From Bicyclus anynana (Eukaryota > Arthropoda > Insecta > Lepidoptera > Nymphalidae), in contig NC_069099.1 in assembly GCF_947172395.1 (NCBI RefSeq), positions 13,335,740 through 13,399,739 of the forward strand: a stretch of 64,000 nucleotides of DNA, given 5' to 3'. The notes under the pieces were generated by a model, which saw only the letters and a list, made by a program, of their open reading frames with translations, searched no databases and was not told where the DNA came from. Of this stretch, positions 23,801-33,888 are shown piece after piece. Made by a program: the position numbers and the translations under genes. Position 1 is the first letter of the stretch, and each line of letters starts with the position of its first letter.

Positions 23801-26800
23801 TTGGGTATTTTGTCGTGTTTAAGCTGAGCAGCTCCCTAGCTAACTAAGCTAGCTAACTAAGCTAGCTTACTAAGCTAGCTAACCAAGCTAGCTAACTAAG
23901 CTAGCTAACCAAGCTAGCTAACTAAGCTAACTAAGAGTCCCAGTCCTCTTTTGCTGTCAAATCTAAGAGTCAGTGTGAGGACACTGAGCCTCTTCTCTTG
24001 TGAGTGACACTGCCCGAGGCCTACCAGTTTTAATGCCAGCTCGTTGACATGATTGAATATTCTTGTTTGATATGCATTGCTACATTTGACAATCTCCTCT
24101 TTTACGGTGTTATTAAATCCTCATATATGTATTTGTTGCCCACATAGTATGGAATATATAGCATATTGAAACATTAACACACATTTATATATAATTTGCG
24201 TCAATAGCTTAACAGTAAAGTGGTCGAACTCATCACAGGTGGTAGTTCAATCTCTGCCCTGTCGTACCCACTCCTAATGTAGTTTTTTCCGACTAGATGA
24301 AAGTGAATGGGAATGCTGGTCTTAAATAAAAAATATATTCTTTAGGGCAAGACAAAAAAGAGCCAACTTTCAGGCAACTTCGGGGTTTCTCCTATGAGAC
24401 TCCAACTTCTTGGGTAAACATTAACTTTGGGTGTAGATTCGGATCCGGTCACCTCTTAACTTTTCAGTTATGTGCATTTCAAGAAATTAATTATCACATG
24501 TCATGTCACGATGATGAGTAACATCATGAGGAAACCTGCTTACCTGAGAAATTGAAAATCTATTTCCATTCTAAATTTCAGCCAAATTGATTCAGTAGTT
24601 ACGGTTTTAAGGAGTGACAAACATCCATACAAGCTTTTGCGTTTATAATATTAGTAGTATTTGCACAGTAAAGGATAAAGTTAGGGGGCTAGCCAAAAGA
24701 TACAAGAAGCGACTCCTTATTCATCCTAATATCTTGGCAAACAGAATCTTGACTGATGACTGTCCAAGGCGTCTTAAACCTAAACGCATACTGGACCTGG
24801 AAATTTTAAAAACAGGACGCACGAAATGAGCGCCGACTCCTAATGAGGATCGACCTCCACAAGACAAAGTCACTCGCAAAATGTTTGTTTATAGTCTTAG
24901 GACTGATCGCAGATTGGCCGTACAAAAAAAAAAAATAATAATATTAGAAGGATATGTACCTGTTCGCCGACGATCTCAATGTTGGTCTGGCTCTCGCCCT
25001 TCTTGTACTCGAGCGGGCAGTCCAGCAGTATGATGCGCGGGTTGTCGATGTAGCGCCGCATCTTGGGGTGCGTCACGTCCTTGTTGACCATCACGCCGTT
25101 CAGCACCTTGGACTCCTCCACCGTGCCGCCGGGGATCTTCTCCACTTTTGCGTAACTGCAATGAATCAACTATATTTATAACAATCTTTTTTTATAACAC
25201 ATTTGCTCTTTGCTTAAAGTATCTCTTATTTCACCAATTTTCGTGTAGTTTCAAGTATTGTGATGTTTGGAAGTCCCTACAAAAGGCCTATGTCCTGCAG
25301 TGGACGTCCATCGGCTGACATGATGATGATGATGGCTATAAATAATACTAGCGGACGCCCGCAACTTCGTCTCCCTTAGACCTCCTTAATCCGGCCCTAT
25401 CGCAAAATCAGTTTTTAGATGTCTACTAACTTTAAATTACCGCCTTGCCAAACACTATTTTTGTATGTCAACTGATTTTTGATATTTTGTGATGAGTAAC
25501 TTTTCGATTTTATATAATACTAGCCAACGCCCCGCGGCTTCACCCGTGTAGTTTCCATCCTCATGATAACATGGGAACAAAATATAAACTATGACACTTA
25601 TAAACAATGTGGCTTTATAGTGGTAAAATAGTTTTCATAAGTTAAGTAGATCCAAAGATTACCTCCTACAATAACACAAACTTTACCTCTTTATATTGTT
25701 ATTGCAGAGTATATTATTATTATTATATAATTGATTTGAAATATACTTATTCTGGAAAAAATAATAACTTACTTTTTGATATCTACTTCAATTCGTCCAT
25801 TATCATTAATAGTGACTGTGTTGACAGCATCTAATGCAATGTCAACAGCCAGGTCCGCCCAGCGGCCAATGTACTTTGTACCAACACAGGATCGGATCTG
25901 AAAATATATAAAAAGACATTTACACAGTTTAAATTTGCAACATTATTAGCTACTAGTTATTCACAAATCCCTGGGAACCACAATTTTTTTGGGATAAAAA
26001 GGTAGCCAAATTGCTTTAGTAGCCGCAGCGTAAAGGTGGAACAAACATAAATACACACATATACACAAACTTTCACCTTTATATTAGTGTGATGTGATTG
26101 GGGTCCAAAGGTGCAGGAATACCAACCCTGCATTGGCAAGCCTATTTATCTGTCTTTCACTATGTGGACGAACAACAGTCAGTCAGACTATTGTGTTATA
26201 TAACAAATGCTCTGATAAGGCTCCTTCCCATAACCCGCTTGATGATATTAATCCACCTAGTTGCAGATTGACCTACACTGTGCTTTCTGGTGCACCATCA
26301 CCATTCCAGCAACTTTCTTTTTTAAAAGAATATTTTCCATATATTTTTTTTTAATATGACCAATATTCCCATTCCCCTCCAATTAGTCAGGAAAGTCTGT
26401 GTTAGGAGTGGGTATGACAATAGACCAACGGGGCGGGGATCGAACCACCACCCCTCGGTGATGAGTCTGACTGCTCTTACTGTTGAGCTATTGATTCTTG
26501 AGAGGCTTATATAACCCTAACATACACAACATACATGAGCTCATTAAACTACTCCACTAGACATTGACATTGAGTTATGTTGGGGACTTTAGTTCTCTTG
26601 CAAATCTCAACACATTGATAACTTTAAAAGTAAATATTTTACATAAAAAAGACTACTAAGTGATTTAGTTTAAAGGAGCACAAACACATAGGATTAGATT
26701 ATGAACTCACCACTTCCTTAAGCTTGTCCCTGTCGTTAAGGTCAATAGGTACGGAGATCTTGTCCTGCAACAGTTTGATGGCATCCTCCAGCGCCTGCCG

Positions 26801-28546
26801 GTACTCCCTTATGATCACTGTGGGGTGGATATTCTGTGTGAGGAACTGCTCTGCCACTGCTAGCATCTCTCCGGCTAGCACTATCACAGATGTTGTGCCG
26901 TCCCCAACCTGGAAAAATAATATTTTTTCTCATGCTTGAATATGAAACGATGATATTAGATGATAAATATTAAATGACCAGTTGGGCTATTCACTATTTT
27001 GGTCTTTATTATCAAGCAATTAAAATTAACATCAAATCAATTGAGAAATCATCTACCTGCTGTATGATATTCACCAGTAAGCACTGGATGACATACATCA
27101 TACATCAAAGATAGTGAATTAGTTTGCTAGTATAGGTTAGGCAAATAGTGCATGCAAAGCTTGCCATCTCTTTCTTCTTTTTTTTAAATTCTAACTCCAA
27201 TGTCTAATAGCTTGTAGAACTATATGCCCAGCCCACAGCCACTGCAGGCTAATGAATGACTCATTGACCCAAATCTTGATTGATCATTGATAACTCTTGC
27301 TCATCTACAAAACTCATTTGTGTTTTGATCATACATATTGCTAGCATAGCACAGTCTATCATCGAATAAATGATAAATAAATCATGAGCCTTCTTATGAG
27401 GCATAGTCAGTGATTAAGTCAATTTTACTGATATCTATACAAATAACTAAAAGACAAATCTTGGATGCAGAAAGCGTAGTGGTAAAACTATCCTGGCAAT
27501 GATTTGTGTTAAGTGTAGGGATGAAACGATACGAGTAAATACAAGTACGTACTCGATACTTTTGCGCCGATACCAAGTACTTTTAGTATCGATACTTTGA
27601 AATTAAGAATCGAGTGGGTATCGGTCAAAAGTACTCATATCAGTAAACCAATGTCACTATTTTGTTTTAACATTGATAATTGAAAATTGCATATTTTAAA
27701 TTGAAATTATTGAAGGCATCCTAGCCTTAGTTTTGTTTGTGTAGTTGGCAAGCTTGTTTGTCTATGCCACTTCGCTTAAATTTAACTAGGAAACGTTTGG
27801 AAAAATTAATATTTTTGGGAAGCACTACAAAGACAGGCTTTTTCATAAATGTACTTAACAATAAAGAATACCTAGTACATGTTACGGTTTTTACTCAAAA
27901 ATTTCCAAAAACGATTCGATACGAGTAAGTATCGATACTTTTCAACTGATACCGAGTAAGAGTCGATACTTGACGACCGATACAGTATCGAGTAAAAGTA
28001 TCGATACCTCAATGGTATCGTTTCATCCCTAGTTAAGTGTGTTAGGTGGCTAATTATTTTTAAGAATAATGAACTGTTTGTGTCAAAAAAAGATGAAAAA
28101 AATATAACCTCTTCGTCTTGAGTTCTAGCGATTTCTATCATGGATTTAGCTGCAGGGTGCTGCACAGTGATCTCTCTGAGGATGGCGTTGCCGTCATTCG
28201 TCATTACGATGCCTCCCATGGGGTCCATCAGCATTTTTAACATAGCCTGCGGTCCGAGGCATGTTCGTATAACGTCTGCTATCGTCTAAAATAAACACAA
28301 CACAGGACATATTTTAACTATAATCCAAAGTTTTAGGTCGAAATTTTAATTATTTACGTGATTTAGAATACAACTTACCTTTCCAGCAGTAATATTCTCC
28401 AATTGAACTTTCCGGCCCGATTCACGTTTTGTGTTTTGGCCTGAAATTATTTCACTCAAATTAGCTTCAACTTGCAAATACGCTTAAGAATACAAATTAA
28501 ATAAATTATACTTACTCAAAACTATAATTGGTTGTTGTCCATACAT
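17809..28546 (-). CDS. CCT3: T-complex protein 1 subunit gamma (CCT3), 12 coding exons, 539 aa
   Basis: This is the gamma subunit of the eight-membered ring of the cytosolic chaperonin TRiC/CCT, which folds actin, tubulin and other proteins with ATP. Coding exons: 28516-28546, 28379-28440, 28109-28285, 26711-26908, 25773-25897, 24960-25155, 23539-23693, 23003-23171, 20994-21086, 19446-19560, 18142-18317, 17809-17931. All introns are GT-AG and the phases join without error. It starts [20 protein letters not shown] and ends MMQE. Visible motifs are TCLGPQAML and MTNDGNAIL (exon 3), the ATP-site GDGTTS at residues 92-97 (exon 4), the apical-domain region in exons 5-8, [10 protein letters not shown] near 408-417 (exon 10) and [12 protein letters not shown] (exon 11). 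Length fits the family (about 545). Exon 8 is followed by four partial copies of itself in intron 8, and intron 3 holds a hAT insertion. The exon 3 donor GTTATA is weak. Confidence 0.97.
18318..19445. other. CCT3 intron 10, no element recognised
   Basis: AT-rich intron, 1128 bp. Nothing beyond low-complexity sequence was recognised. Confidence 0.6.
19596..19790 (+). mobile_element. Helitron-like element, 5' part (CCT3 intron 9)
   Basis: The start TCTATACTCATATTATAAAG and the family blocks GATTGAACGCGCTAATCTCA and CCCATTTATCGAGGAGGGCT are clear. The 3' hairpin and CTAG are missing. Confidence 0.75.
20045..20260 (-). mobile_element. Helitron-like fragment (CCT3 intron 9)
   Basis: ACGCCCCGCGGTTTCACCC is the complement of the family 3' hairpin, followed by the body with ATGACACTCGGAAATAACGT and an internally repeated GAAAGAATTTC segment (about 20162-20195). 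Confidence 0.6.
20603..20885 (-). mobile_element. Helitron-like element (CCT3 intron 9)
   Basis: It begins ctag at 20603 followed by CGGACGCCCGCGACTTGGTC (complement of the 3' end). The body holds CTACCCCTACCCTACCC, also seen in the element at 38200. The 5' end is not sharply visible. A related plus-strand scrap lies just before it, at about 20395-20470. Confidence 0.6.
21200..21945. mobile_element. Cluster of rearranged S1 SINEs (CCT3 intron 8)
   Basis: Three S1 pieces lie back to back: minus-strand body at about 21218-21419, a plus-strand head and body from about 21424, and a minus-strand piece ending with the reversed head at about 21945. The joint holds a 27-bp inverted repeat (21651-21677 and 21682-21708, two mismatches, AAAA loop). 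Transcribed in the CCT3 pre-mRNA, it could fold. Confidence 0.8.
22271..23119 (-). repeat. 166-bp tandem array built from part of CCT3 exon 8
   Basis: The exon-end/donor junction CTGAC|CTTGGGG occurs at 22334, 22500, 22666, 22832 and 22998, exactly 166 bp apart. Each unit has about 117 bp from the 3' part of exon 8 (from NRTEELKE to ECKNPK) plus 49 bp from the start of intron 8, including the GTCAG donor. The unit at 22998-23119 is the real exon; the four others are in intron 8, and a partial sixth starts at 22271. The copies carry amino-acid changes (for example CKNPN, ECMNPK), so they look like decaying pseudo-exons. Confidence 0.93.
23228..23360 (-). mobile_element. S2 SINE fragment (CCT3 intron 7)
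   Basis: S2 3' end on the minus strand, from the A-rich tail to ACACCCCTTTCGATC. It is truncated. Confidence 0.8.
23826..23938. repeat. GCTAGCTAACTAA minisatellite (CCT3 intron 6)
   Basis: About eight units of 13 bp or close, alternating GCTAGCTAACTAA and GCTAGCTAACCAA. Each unit contains the palindrome GCTAGC. Confidence 0.9.
24200..24345 (+). mobile_element. Third tRNA-derived SINE family (S3), copy 1 (CCT3 intron 6)
   Basis: It reads TCAATAGCTTAACAGTAA...GTAGTTCAATCTCTGCCCTG, then TACCCACTCCTAA and GTGAATGGGAATGCTGGTC. It matches the inverse of the copy at 26345. Confidence 0.7.
24470..24655. mobile_element. S1 SINE scrap joined to a Helitron-like scrap (CCT3 intron 6)
   Basis: Positions 24470-24545 carry an S1 body fragment (plus). 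Positions 24550-24655 carry a minus-strand Helitron-like 5' end (complement of TACTACTAATATTATAAACG). Confidence 0.6.
25256..25336 (+). mobile_element. RTE-like LINE 3' terminus (CCT3 intron 5 edge)
   Basis: TTGGAAGTCCCTACAAAAGG to CAGTGGACGTCCATCGGCTG, then (GAT)n. Within intron 5, between exons 5 and 6. Confidence 0.8.
25348..25390 (-). mobile_element. Helitron-like 3' end, short
   Basis: ctag followed by CGGACGCCCGCAACTTCGTC. Only about 40 bp is recognisable. Confidence 0.5.
25520..25700 (-). mobile_element. Helitron-like element (CCT3 intron 5)
   Basis: ctag at 25520, CAACGCCCCGCGGCTTCACC, then the ATGACACTTATAAACAATGT block. The 5' end is degenerate near 25700. Confidence 0.65.
25945..26097 (-). 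mobile_element. Helitron-like element, degenerate (CCT3 intron 4)
   Basis: ctag near 25952, CAAATCCCTGGGAACCACAA, GGATAAAAAGGTAGCC and a terminal CTTTATATTAGTG. Confidence 0.55.
26340..26502 (-). mobile_element. S3 SINE, copy 2 (CCT3 intron 4)
   Basis: On the minus strand: CAATAGCTCAACAGTAAGAG, B box GGTTCGATCCCC and TACCCACTCCTAACACAG, with an A-rich tail. It is better preserved than the copy at 24200. Confidence 0.75.
27516..28031. mobile_element. hAT-type non-autonomous element, 516 bp (CCT3 intron 3)
   Basis: Terminal inverted repeats TAGGGATGAAACGATAC are perfect over 17 bp, with many subterminal GTATCGATACTTT words. The perfect 8-bp direct repeat GTTAAGTG lies at 27508-27515 and 28032-28039, the target duplication length known for hAT transposons. 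No transposase is encoded. It ends 78 bp inside the intron from the exon 3 donor. Confidence 0.93.
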
Positions 28547-29059
28547 TTTGATTTGGTAAATTTATTTGACTATCGAAATGCAAAACTGAATAAACTTAAA
28601 TTCCCACAAAAGAAATTCAATCACAAATCGCGTGGTGAAGTGACTTCTAAAAATGTTGCTATTAAAAAAAATGGTAGAAACGGTAGGAATAGCCACAGAA
28701 TATTTTGAACTAAACCTCGAATTCGTCTGAGCCTCGAAAATACCGGTAAACCGCAGTCGAATTATATTTGGACCTGCTTCGCTAGACGTTACCCCTCTGT
28801 CGAAGATTAATCAACGGTATATCGCTATTAAAAAAACTATTTCTCTAGAATTGCCATAATCGTTTTCGTCGTGTAAAGTACTCCATAAAAATGCCGATTT
28901 GTGTAGTAAAATTTATAGTCTACTAAAAGCGAAGTTTCTTTTCATCTGTAAGTAAGTATTTCTAAATTAATTATATCAAATTTGTAGTAAAAGCGATATC
29001 TGAAAAAAGAATCGATTAATCAGCGGGGACAGCAAAATATCGATCAAGTAATCGAATAT
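28547..29059. promoter_or_regulatory. CCT3 upstream region
   Basis: The region 5' of the CCT3 start codon, with no competing gene. The 5' leader is probably short because the ATG opens exon 1 directly. I cannot place a TATA box or heat-shock elements with confidence. Confidence 0.35.
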
Positions 29060-29158
29060 TCTATTGTGCATTTCTTTTTTTCGTTATTTTTCTATATTGT
29101 ATGTTTCTTTATGTTGTAAAATAAAGTGTATTTTCAATTCATTTTCATTTTCATTCTG
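29060..29158 (+). repeat. Probable LINE 3' tail
   Basis: TATATTGTATGTTTC...TTGTAAAATAAAGTG, then TTCATTTTCATTTTCATT tail repeats. Only the tail is present. Confidence 0.45.
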
Positions 29159-29184
29159 TGTAAGGAATATAAGTGTATTATCTA

Positions 29185-29539
29185 CAGTAGAGTTTCCCAA
29201 ACTTTTTGTGTCGTAGACCCTTGCCATTTTTTTCCGTGTTAGGTAGACCCCCTACTTATTTGATATTGATTTTCTTTATCCTACAAATTTTATAAACATA
29301 TTTAATATTTTTTTACTTCATAGTTACTTTTGAAATGTATATGTTTTGATATTCTAAGATAAAGATATCCTAGGATAATATGATGTAAAAAATAGGTACT
29401 ATAAGTGTTATGATCCACTATCGTGGAAACCATTTTCATTTAATGGACCCTCCAAATTTTTTTTCGCTGACATAGACCCCCTACAGTTTGTCATAGACCC
29501 CTAGGGGTCGATATATATAGACCACTTTGGGAATCACTG
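29185..29539. mobile_element. hAT-like MITE, 355 bp
   Basis: Ends CAGTAGAGTTTCCCAAAC and TTTGGGAATCACTG are inverted repeats. Internal GTAGACCCCCTA-type words recur near both ends, a pattern known for insect hAT MITEs. ATCTA lies on both sides, a possibly degraded target duplication. No coding sequence. Confidence 0.75.
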
Positions 29540-30229
29540 ATCTATAGTAATGAATCTAAGCGATGTGACTGTTAATCTGCCTAAAAATTACGTGTGCGTG
29601 TGTATTGCGAATGAAATTTATAGTAGTGTGTAGTTTAAGGACACAAATTATATTTATTGGTGTTAAATATTTTCAATGTTTCAGTTTACCTTGTTTTCCT
29701 CAAAATAAAACAGACAATTTTGTTGGTGAATTTGGATACGATACAAGTCCATATGTAATTGGTCTGAGCGGTAAACAGATTAACGGTAGGAATATTATAA
29801 TTTTGTCAATTTCATAATGTGAGTAAAACTTACTGTCAAACCTAAGCAAACAATAATAATTAATAGTGAATTATAATCTACAATACCTACAGCATAGTTT
29901 TTATGCTGGCAATAAAACACTTGCCACTGGCCCAATCAGCTGACCACAGATTAATAGATACAGTTGACGTTCGACCGAGAAGAAAATTGCACCAAAATGG
30001 CAGCCGGAAGAACAAATTAAAATTCAAAATACTTTCTAATGGATATTTTTAATTTAAGCCAATTGACAGAACCGGATTTCTCAAATATTCATGTTTTATT
30101 TTGAAGAAAATATTAATGTAATTGTTTTTCTCTGAGATATCTATTCTGTTGAGTACGATAACGGTACCACCAGACTACCAGAGTCACGTCAGTAAAATGG
30201 CTTTTCCCATGTTCTAAAGTACACTCCTC
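29540..30229. other. Intergenic, nothing recognised
   Basis: A 70-residue plus-strand frame at 29605-29817 has no motif and AT-driven composition; it is not called. Confidence 0.45.
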
Positions 30230-30510
30230 TAACTTTTTTTATTTATTTACAAGTTAGCCCTTGACTGCGATCTCACATGATGATATGTGACGATGCAGTC
30301 TAAGATGGAAGCGGGCTTACTTGGAAAGGTCTAAGTTTATTCTATCTGTTTCTCTGAAGGTTTTCTACGCAAAAAACACTAAATCGCTTGGCGGTAGGGC
30401 AGTAACTAGCCACGGCCGAAGCCTACCACCAGACAAGACCTGAGCCAATTTAGAAAATATAGGTATACTGACCAAGCTGGGAATCAAACACAGGACCTCT
30501 CTGTTGAGAG
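30230..30510 (-). mobile_element. S2 SINE, degenerate
   Basis: Recognisable from the T-rich start through AAGTTAGCCCTTGACTGCGA and CCACGGCCGAAGCCTACC to AATCAAACACAGGACCTC (a mutated B box). The head is lost. Confidence 0.8.
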
Positions 30511-30685
30511 CCGCAGCCTACAGGTCCTCTAAAAGTCCGAGACTACTAATGCATAGAACAACCACTGTACCTAAGAAGCAGTTATACCGTTTCGGCGTAG
30601 TGGTTATAACTTATGCGGCTATGTTAATGAGGTCTTAGGTTCTAGTTGTGGTCCAGACTATAATATAATTATGATATAATAAAGG

Positions 30686-30985
30686 ATTACCCAGTGATAG
30701 CCCAGTATGACCTCTGCCTCCAATTCCGGAGAGTGTGGGTTCGAATCCGGTCCGGAGCATGCACCTCTAACTTTTCGGTTGTGTGCATTTTAAGAAATTA
30801 AATATAAAGTGACTCAAACGGTGACGGAAAAACATCGAGAGGAAACCTGCATACCAGAGAATTTTCACAATTCTCTGCGTGTGTGAAATCTGCCAATCTG
30901 CATTGGGCCAGTGTGGTGGACTAATTGGCCTAACCCCTCTCATTATGAGTGGAGACTCGAGCTCAGTCGAATATGGGTTGATAAA
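30686..30985 (+). mobile_element. S1 SINE, near full length
   Basis: tRNA-like head AGTGATAGCCCAGTATGACC, B box GGTTCGAATCC, full body and a GAATATGGGTTGATAA end. No clear target duplication. Confidence 0.88.
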
Positions 30986-31040
30986 AACGATAGGACTACC
31001 TTCCTATACTTATAAAAATTGTCAGTAAGTAGATTCTAAC

Positions 31041-31336
31041 TATGCCTGGAGTTCCTCTGCGTGATCGAATCAGAAATGAGGATATCCGCAGAAGAACCAA
31101 AGTCACTGACATAGCTCAGCGAGATGCGTAGCTGAAGTGGCAATGGGCAGGGCACATAGTTTGAAGAGCTTATGGACGTTGGAGTCCCAAGGTGCTGAAA
31201 TAGTGACCCCCCAAACTAGGTGGACCGAGCACATCCAGTTATGCAGGGAGCCGCTGGATGCTGGCGGCTCGAGACTGCTTTGTTTTGAAGTCCATTCAAG
31301 AAGCCTATATCCATCTGTTAATGACGATGATGATGA
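31041..31336 (+). mobile_element. RTE-like LINE 3' end
   Basis: GTTCCTCTGCGTGATCGAAT, CTGAAGTGGCAATGGGCAGG and a GATGATGAT end. The coding frame is broken by stops. Here RNE and IRRRTK lie next to each other without the extra 78 bp seen at 3745. Confidence 0.75.
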
Positions 31337-31660
31337 GATACTAGCAGTTAGGAATTTGATGTCGGTACGCTAGTCAGCGGATAATCAAATATGGGTAGAT
31401 ATTATATCAGATAAACTCACCATTTATTATAGTTTGATTAAAATAAAACGACTGAACAACATTTTACCTAACTTTTATTCACATATAATTTCGAGTAACA
31501 TATTACTTTATATACTTAAATACCTATTAAATCAGGTTAAAATAAATAAACATACATATTATACCTATATAATCATACTTTCAATATAATGGACTTATTG
31601 TTATGTAATGACTAGACTATATTATAGACACGTATTACGTTGAGATCATACTTTTAAATA

Positions 31661-32096
31661 CAGTAGAACTGCATAAGACGATGATACCTAAAACGATTTC
31701 TCGCATAATACGTCATTTTACGCGAGTCCCTAGAACTTGAGACATGTTTCATACATTTCCTAACGCCTAATACTATTCGTCATCCCGTTTAATACGCCTA
31801 CATGTAATTCCAAATGCGACAAATAAATTACAACAGATAAATCAGGACATCATAAAGGTCCTTAAACAAGGTTGCAGGACAAGACTAATGATATCTTGAT
31901 GAACTGAAAGACACCCTGACAGCAAATGACCCTTGACATGATTGGTTTTTGAATAATGATTGAATTTTTATCTCTGTAGGTACGTGTTCATTAGTCGTTA
32001 TATTTTTCACTATCCCCCACCCATATCCCGTTTAATACGCTCTCCCGTCTAAGAAGCGTTTTTAGTTGGGTCAATCGTAATATACTGGTTCTACTG
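31661..32096. mobile_element. pogo/Tigger-like MITE, 436 bp
   Basis: Inverted ends CAGTAGAAC / GTTCTACTG are flanked by TA on both sides (31659-31660 and 32097-32098), the Tc1/mariner-superfamily target duplication. Both ends carry AAGACG/CGTCTAAG-type and AATACG words. No transposase frame. Confidence 0.8.
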
Positions 32097-32219
32097 TAGT
32101 TATTTTTTTATTATTATTTTAACAAAGATTAAAAATTATGACTAGGTATTTCAATTACAAGTACGAGTTCTATATATCTACCTATATTTAATTTTACAAG
32201 TATTTTCAGCTTTGTTATA

Positions 32220-32545
32220 CACCGGTCCTTTTTAAGCAATATATAAAAAAATTTAATAAAAAAAATACAACCGACTTCAAAACCTAAAAACGTACCCACT
32301 AAACTAAAAAGCGAAAAATAACGTCATAATATATTCTACCTGCTGATCAGAATGTTTCTCCAGGATTCCATCATCAGATCTTGACATGATGGCAATGGGA
32401 CCAAATGGAGACTATACCGTTTCAAACAAAAAAAGAATTTTTGAAATCGGTCCAGGCGTCTTTGAGTAAACGGTGTACCTACATGCATAAAAAAAAAATA
32501 CCGACCGAATTGAGAACCTCCTCCTTTTAGAAATCGGTTAAAAAT
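32220..32545 (-). repeat. Unclassified repeat with AACCGACTTC ends
   Basis: ACAACCGACTTCAAAACCTA on the left and GAGAACCTCCTCCTTTTAGA with AATCGGTTAAAA on the right. The same module is seen at 37495 and, in the other direction, at 38660. Widespread in Lepidoptera to my knowledge; class uncertain. Confidence 0.5.
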
Positions 32546-32898
32546 AGTACATTATGATACGAGTGCGATGGCCGAAAAATTTACCCATAGATTAGGCAAT
32601 TATATAGACAAGCGTATTAAAATTTCATCATATGGAAAACAGGCAAAAATTTGGTGGAATTTACGGTGTAGACAAAGCTTCTCGAAAAAATATTTACAGA
32701 CAATAAAGAACTTCCTTCTTAGCGGAGGTCAGCTAAAATGCAACTTCATATAATTAGATTGACGGATTCTCAGAGTGTTTTAACCACAAAATTTAGACAA
32801 CCGGTACAATCAGTAATACTAGAGAAGTTATCAGAAAGAACTACCTATATTACACAGTTTACATTCAAGTAGATTATTTCAAAATATGTAATTATATT

Positions 32899-33888
32899 CT
32901 AATCAATTATGTCATCATCAATATCTGAAGATTCACCCTTTGTATCCTCATTTTGTTCTTTCGACTCTTCCTTGCGTTCTTGGGAGTGTAAATTTTCATA
33001 CACGCATTTCAAGTTCCTCATTATATACGACGTGCCGTTGGGCTTACCCAAAAATCTATTACTCCTCTCAAAGTATTTCTCTGGGCCTTCAGTTTGCCCG
33101 TGACTAGACCTCACGGGTACAGAAAACGCTGACAAATGCCTCGGTTTCTGTCCTAGATCTTTGCCGAGACGTTTCTCAAGATTAGATTCATCGAGACCCG
33201 ATCGATGCTCCTGATTTATGTTCACATCCATTGCTTCAGCTCTCTTCCTGTCGTATATGTGTCCAGAGACGCGTAGATCGATGAAGAAATTCAACGGGTC
33301 GACACCGAACTGGGGGTTGTATAATGGGGGATACCACATTGGAGGTGGAGGCGGTAGAATCAAATTCGATGATGGTACGCTATTCGGTTCCACAGAGTTC
33401 CGTCCAATACATGGTGACGGTTTAGGGAGTTCCTCAGTTCCTACATCAACGAAGGTGGATTGGCGTCCAGGTGGGCTTGGGCTCTGCTTTGGCGGCTCAG
33501 CTTTTGGTGACAGCCTGGGAGATTGCTCGCCTGATCTCGGTTTCTCAACGGTTAGTTCGAGGGGAACTTCTGGACGTGGTTCGGGGTCTTTCTTTTCGTC
33601 CTGCTTCGGCCAATCGCGTCTCCAGTCTTCGTTCTCCGCGAAGTATTTGTGAGAGCGACGCTTGAAACGGCGGTGGTAGTGCGGTGGGCGGCAGCCATGG
33701 CGCGCGTTGACGAACGAACGTAACATTTCGCTGAAGAAGAATGCGTGTGGTTGTAATGGTAGTGCGCTGTAGAGGTAGGGTGGAGTCGCAGCTAGTAACC
33801 GGGACACCAGCTCAGTGTTTCGCAGTTCCCGGACGTGAGGTTTAGCGGCTGCGCCCTCTACGGGCTTCTCATCTTGGACTGTGCCCAT
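32899..33888 (-). CDS. Unrecognised proline-rich protein with acidic C-terminus (329 aa), terminal or only coding exon
   Basis: The frame is open from 33957, but a good acceptor (TTTGTTTACAG) sits just before AGAATGGGC, so the ATG at 33888 (MGTVQDEKPV) is preferred; the ATG at 33957 would add 23 residues. Visible in order: a hydrophobic/aromatic segment around 30-60 (LLAATPPYLYSALPLQPHAF), a basic patch RRFKRRSHKYF at 73-83, a Pro/Ser-rich stretch 100-185, PPPPPMWYPPLYNPQFGVDP at about 179-198, a compact block PLNFFIDLRVSGHIYDRKRA at 198-217, and a Glu/Asp-rich tail ending SDIDDDIID. There is no signal peptide with the preferred start. The mix of charged, low-complexity and one conserved-looking block suggests a nuclear or scaffold protein, but no function can be assigned. 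An upstream coding exon may exist outside the part I can resolve. Confidence 0.75.
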   Translation of the reverse strand: MGTVQDEKPVEGAAAKPHVRELRNTELVSRLLAATPPYLYSALPLQPHAFFFSEMLRSFVNARHGCRPPHYHRRFKRRSHKYFAENEDWRRDWPKQDEKKDPEPRPEVPLELTVEKPRSGEQSPRLSPKAEPPKQSPSPPGRQSTFVDVGTEELPKPSPCIGRNSVEPNSVPSSNLILPPPPPMWYPPLYNPQFGVDPLNFFIDLRVSGHIYDRKRAEAMDVNINQEHRSGLDESNLEKRLGKDLGQKPRHLSAFSVPVRSSHGQTEGPEKYFERSNRFLGKPNGTSYIMRNLKCVYENLHSQERKEESKEQNEDTKGESSDIDDDIID

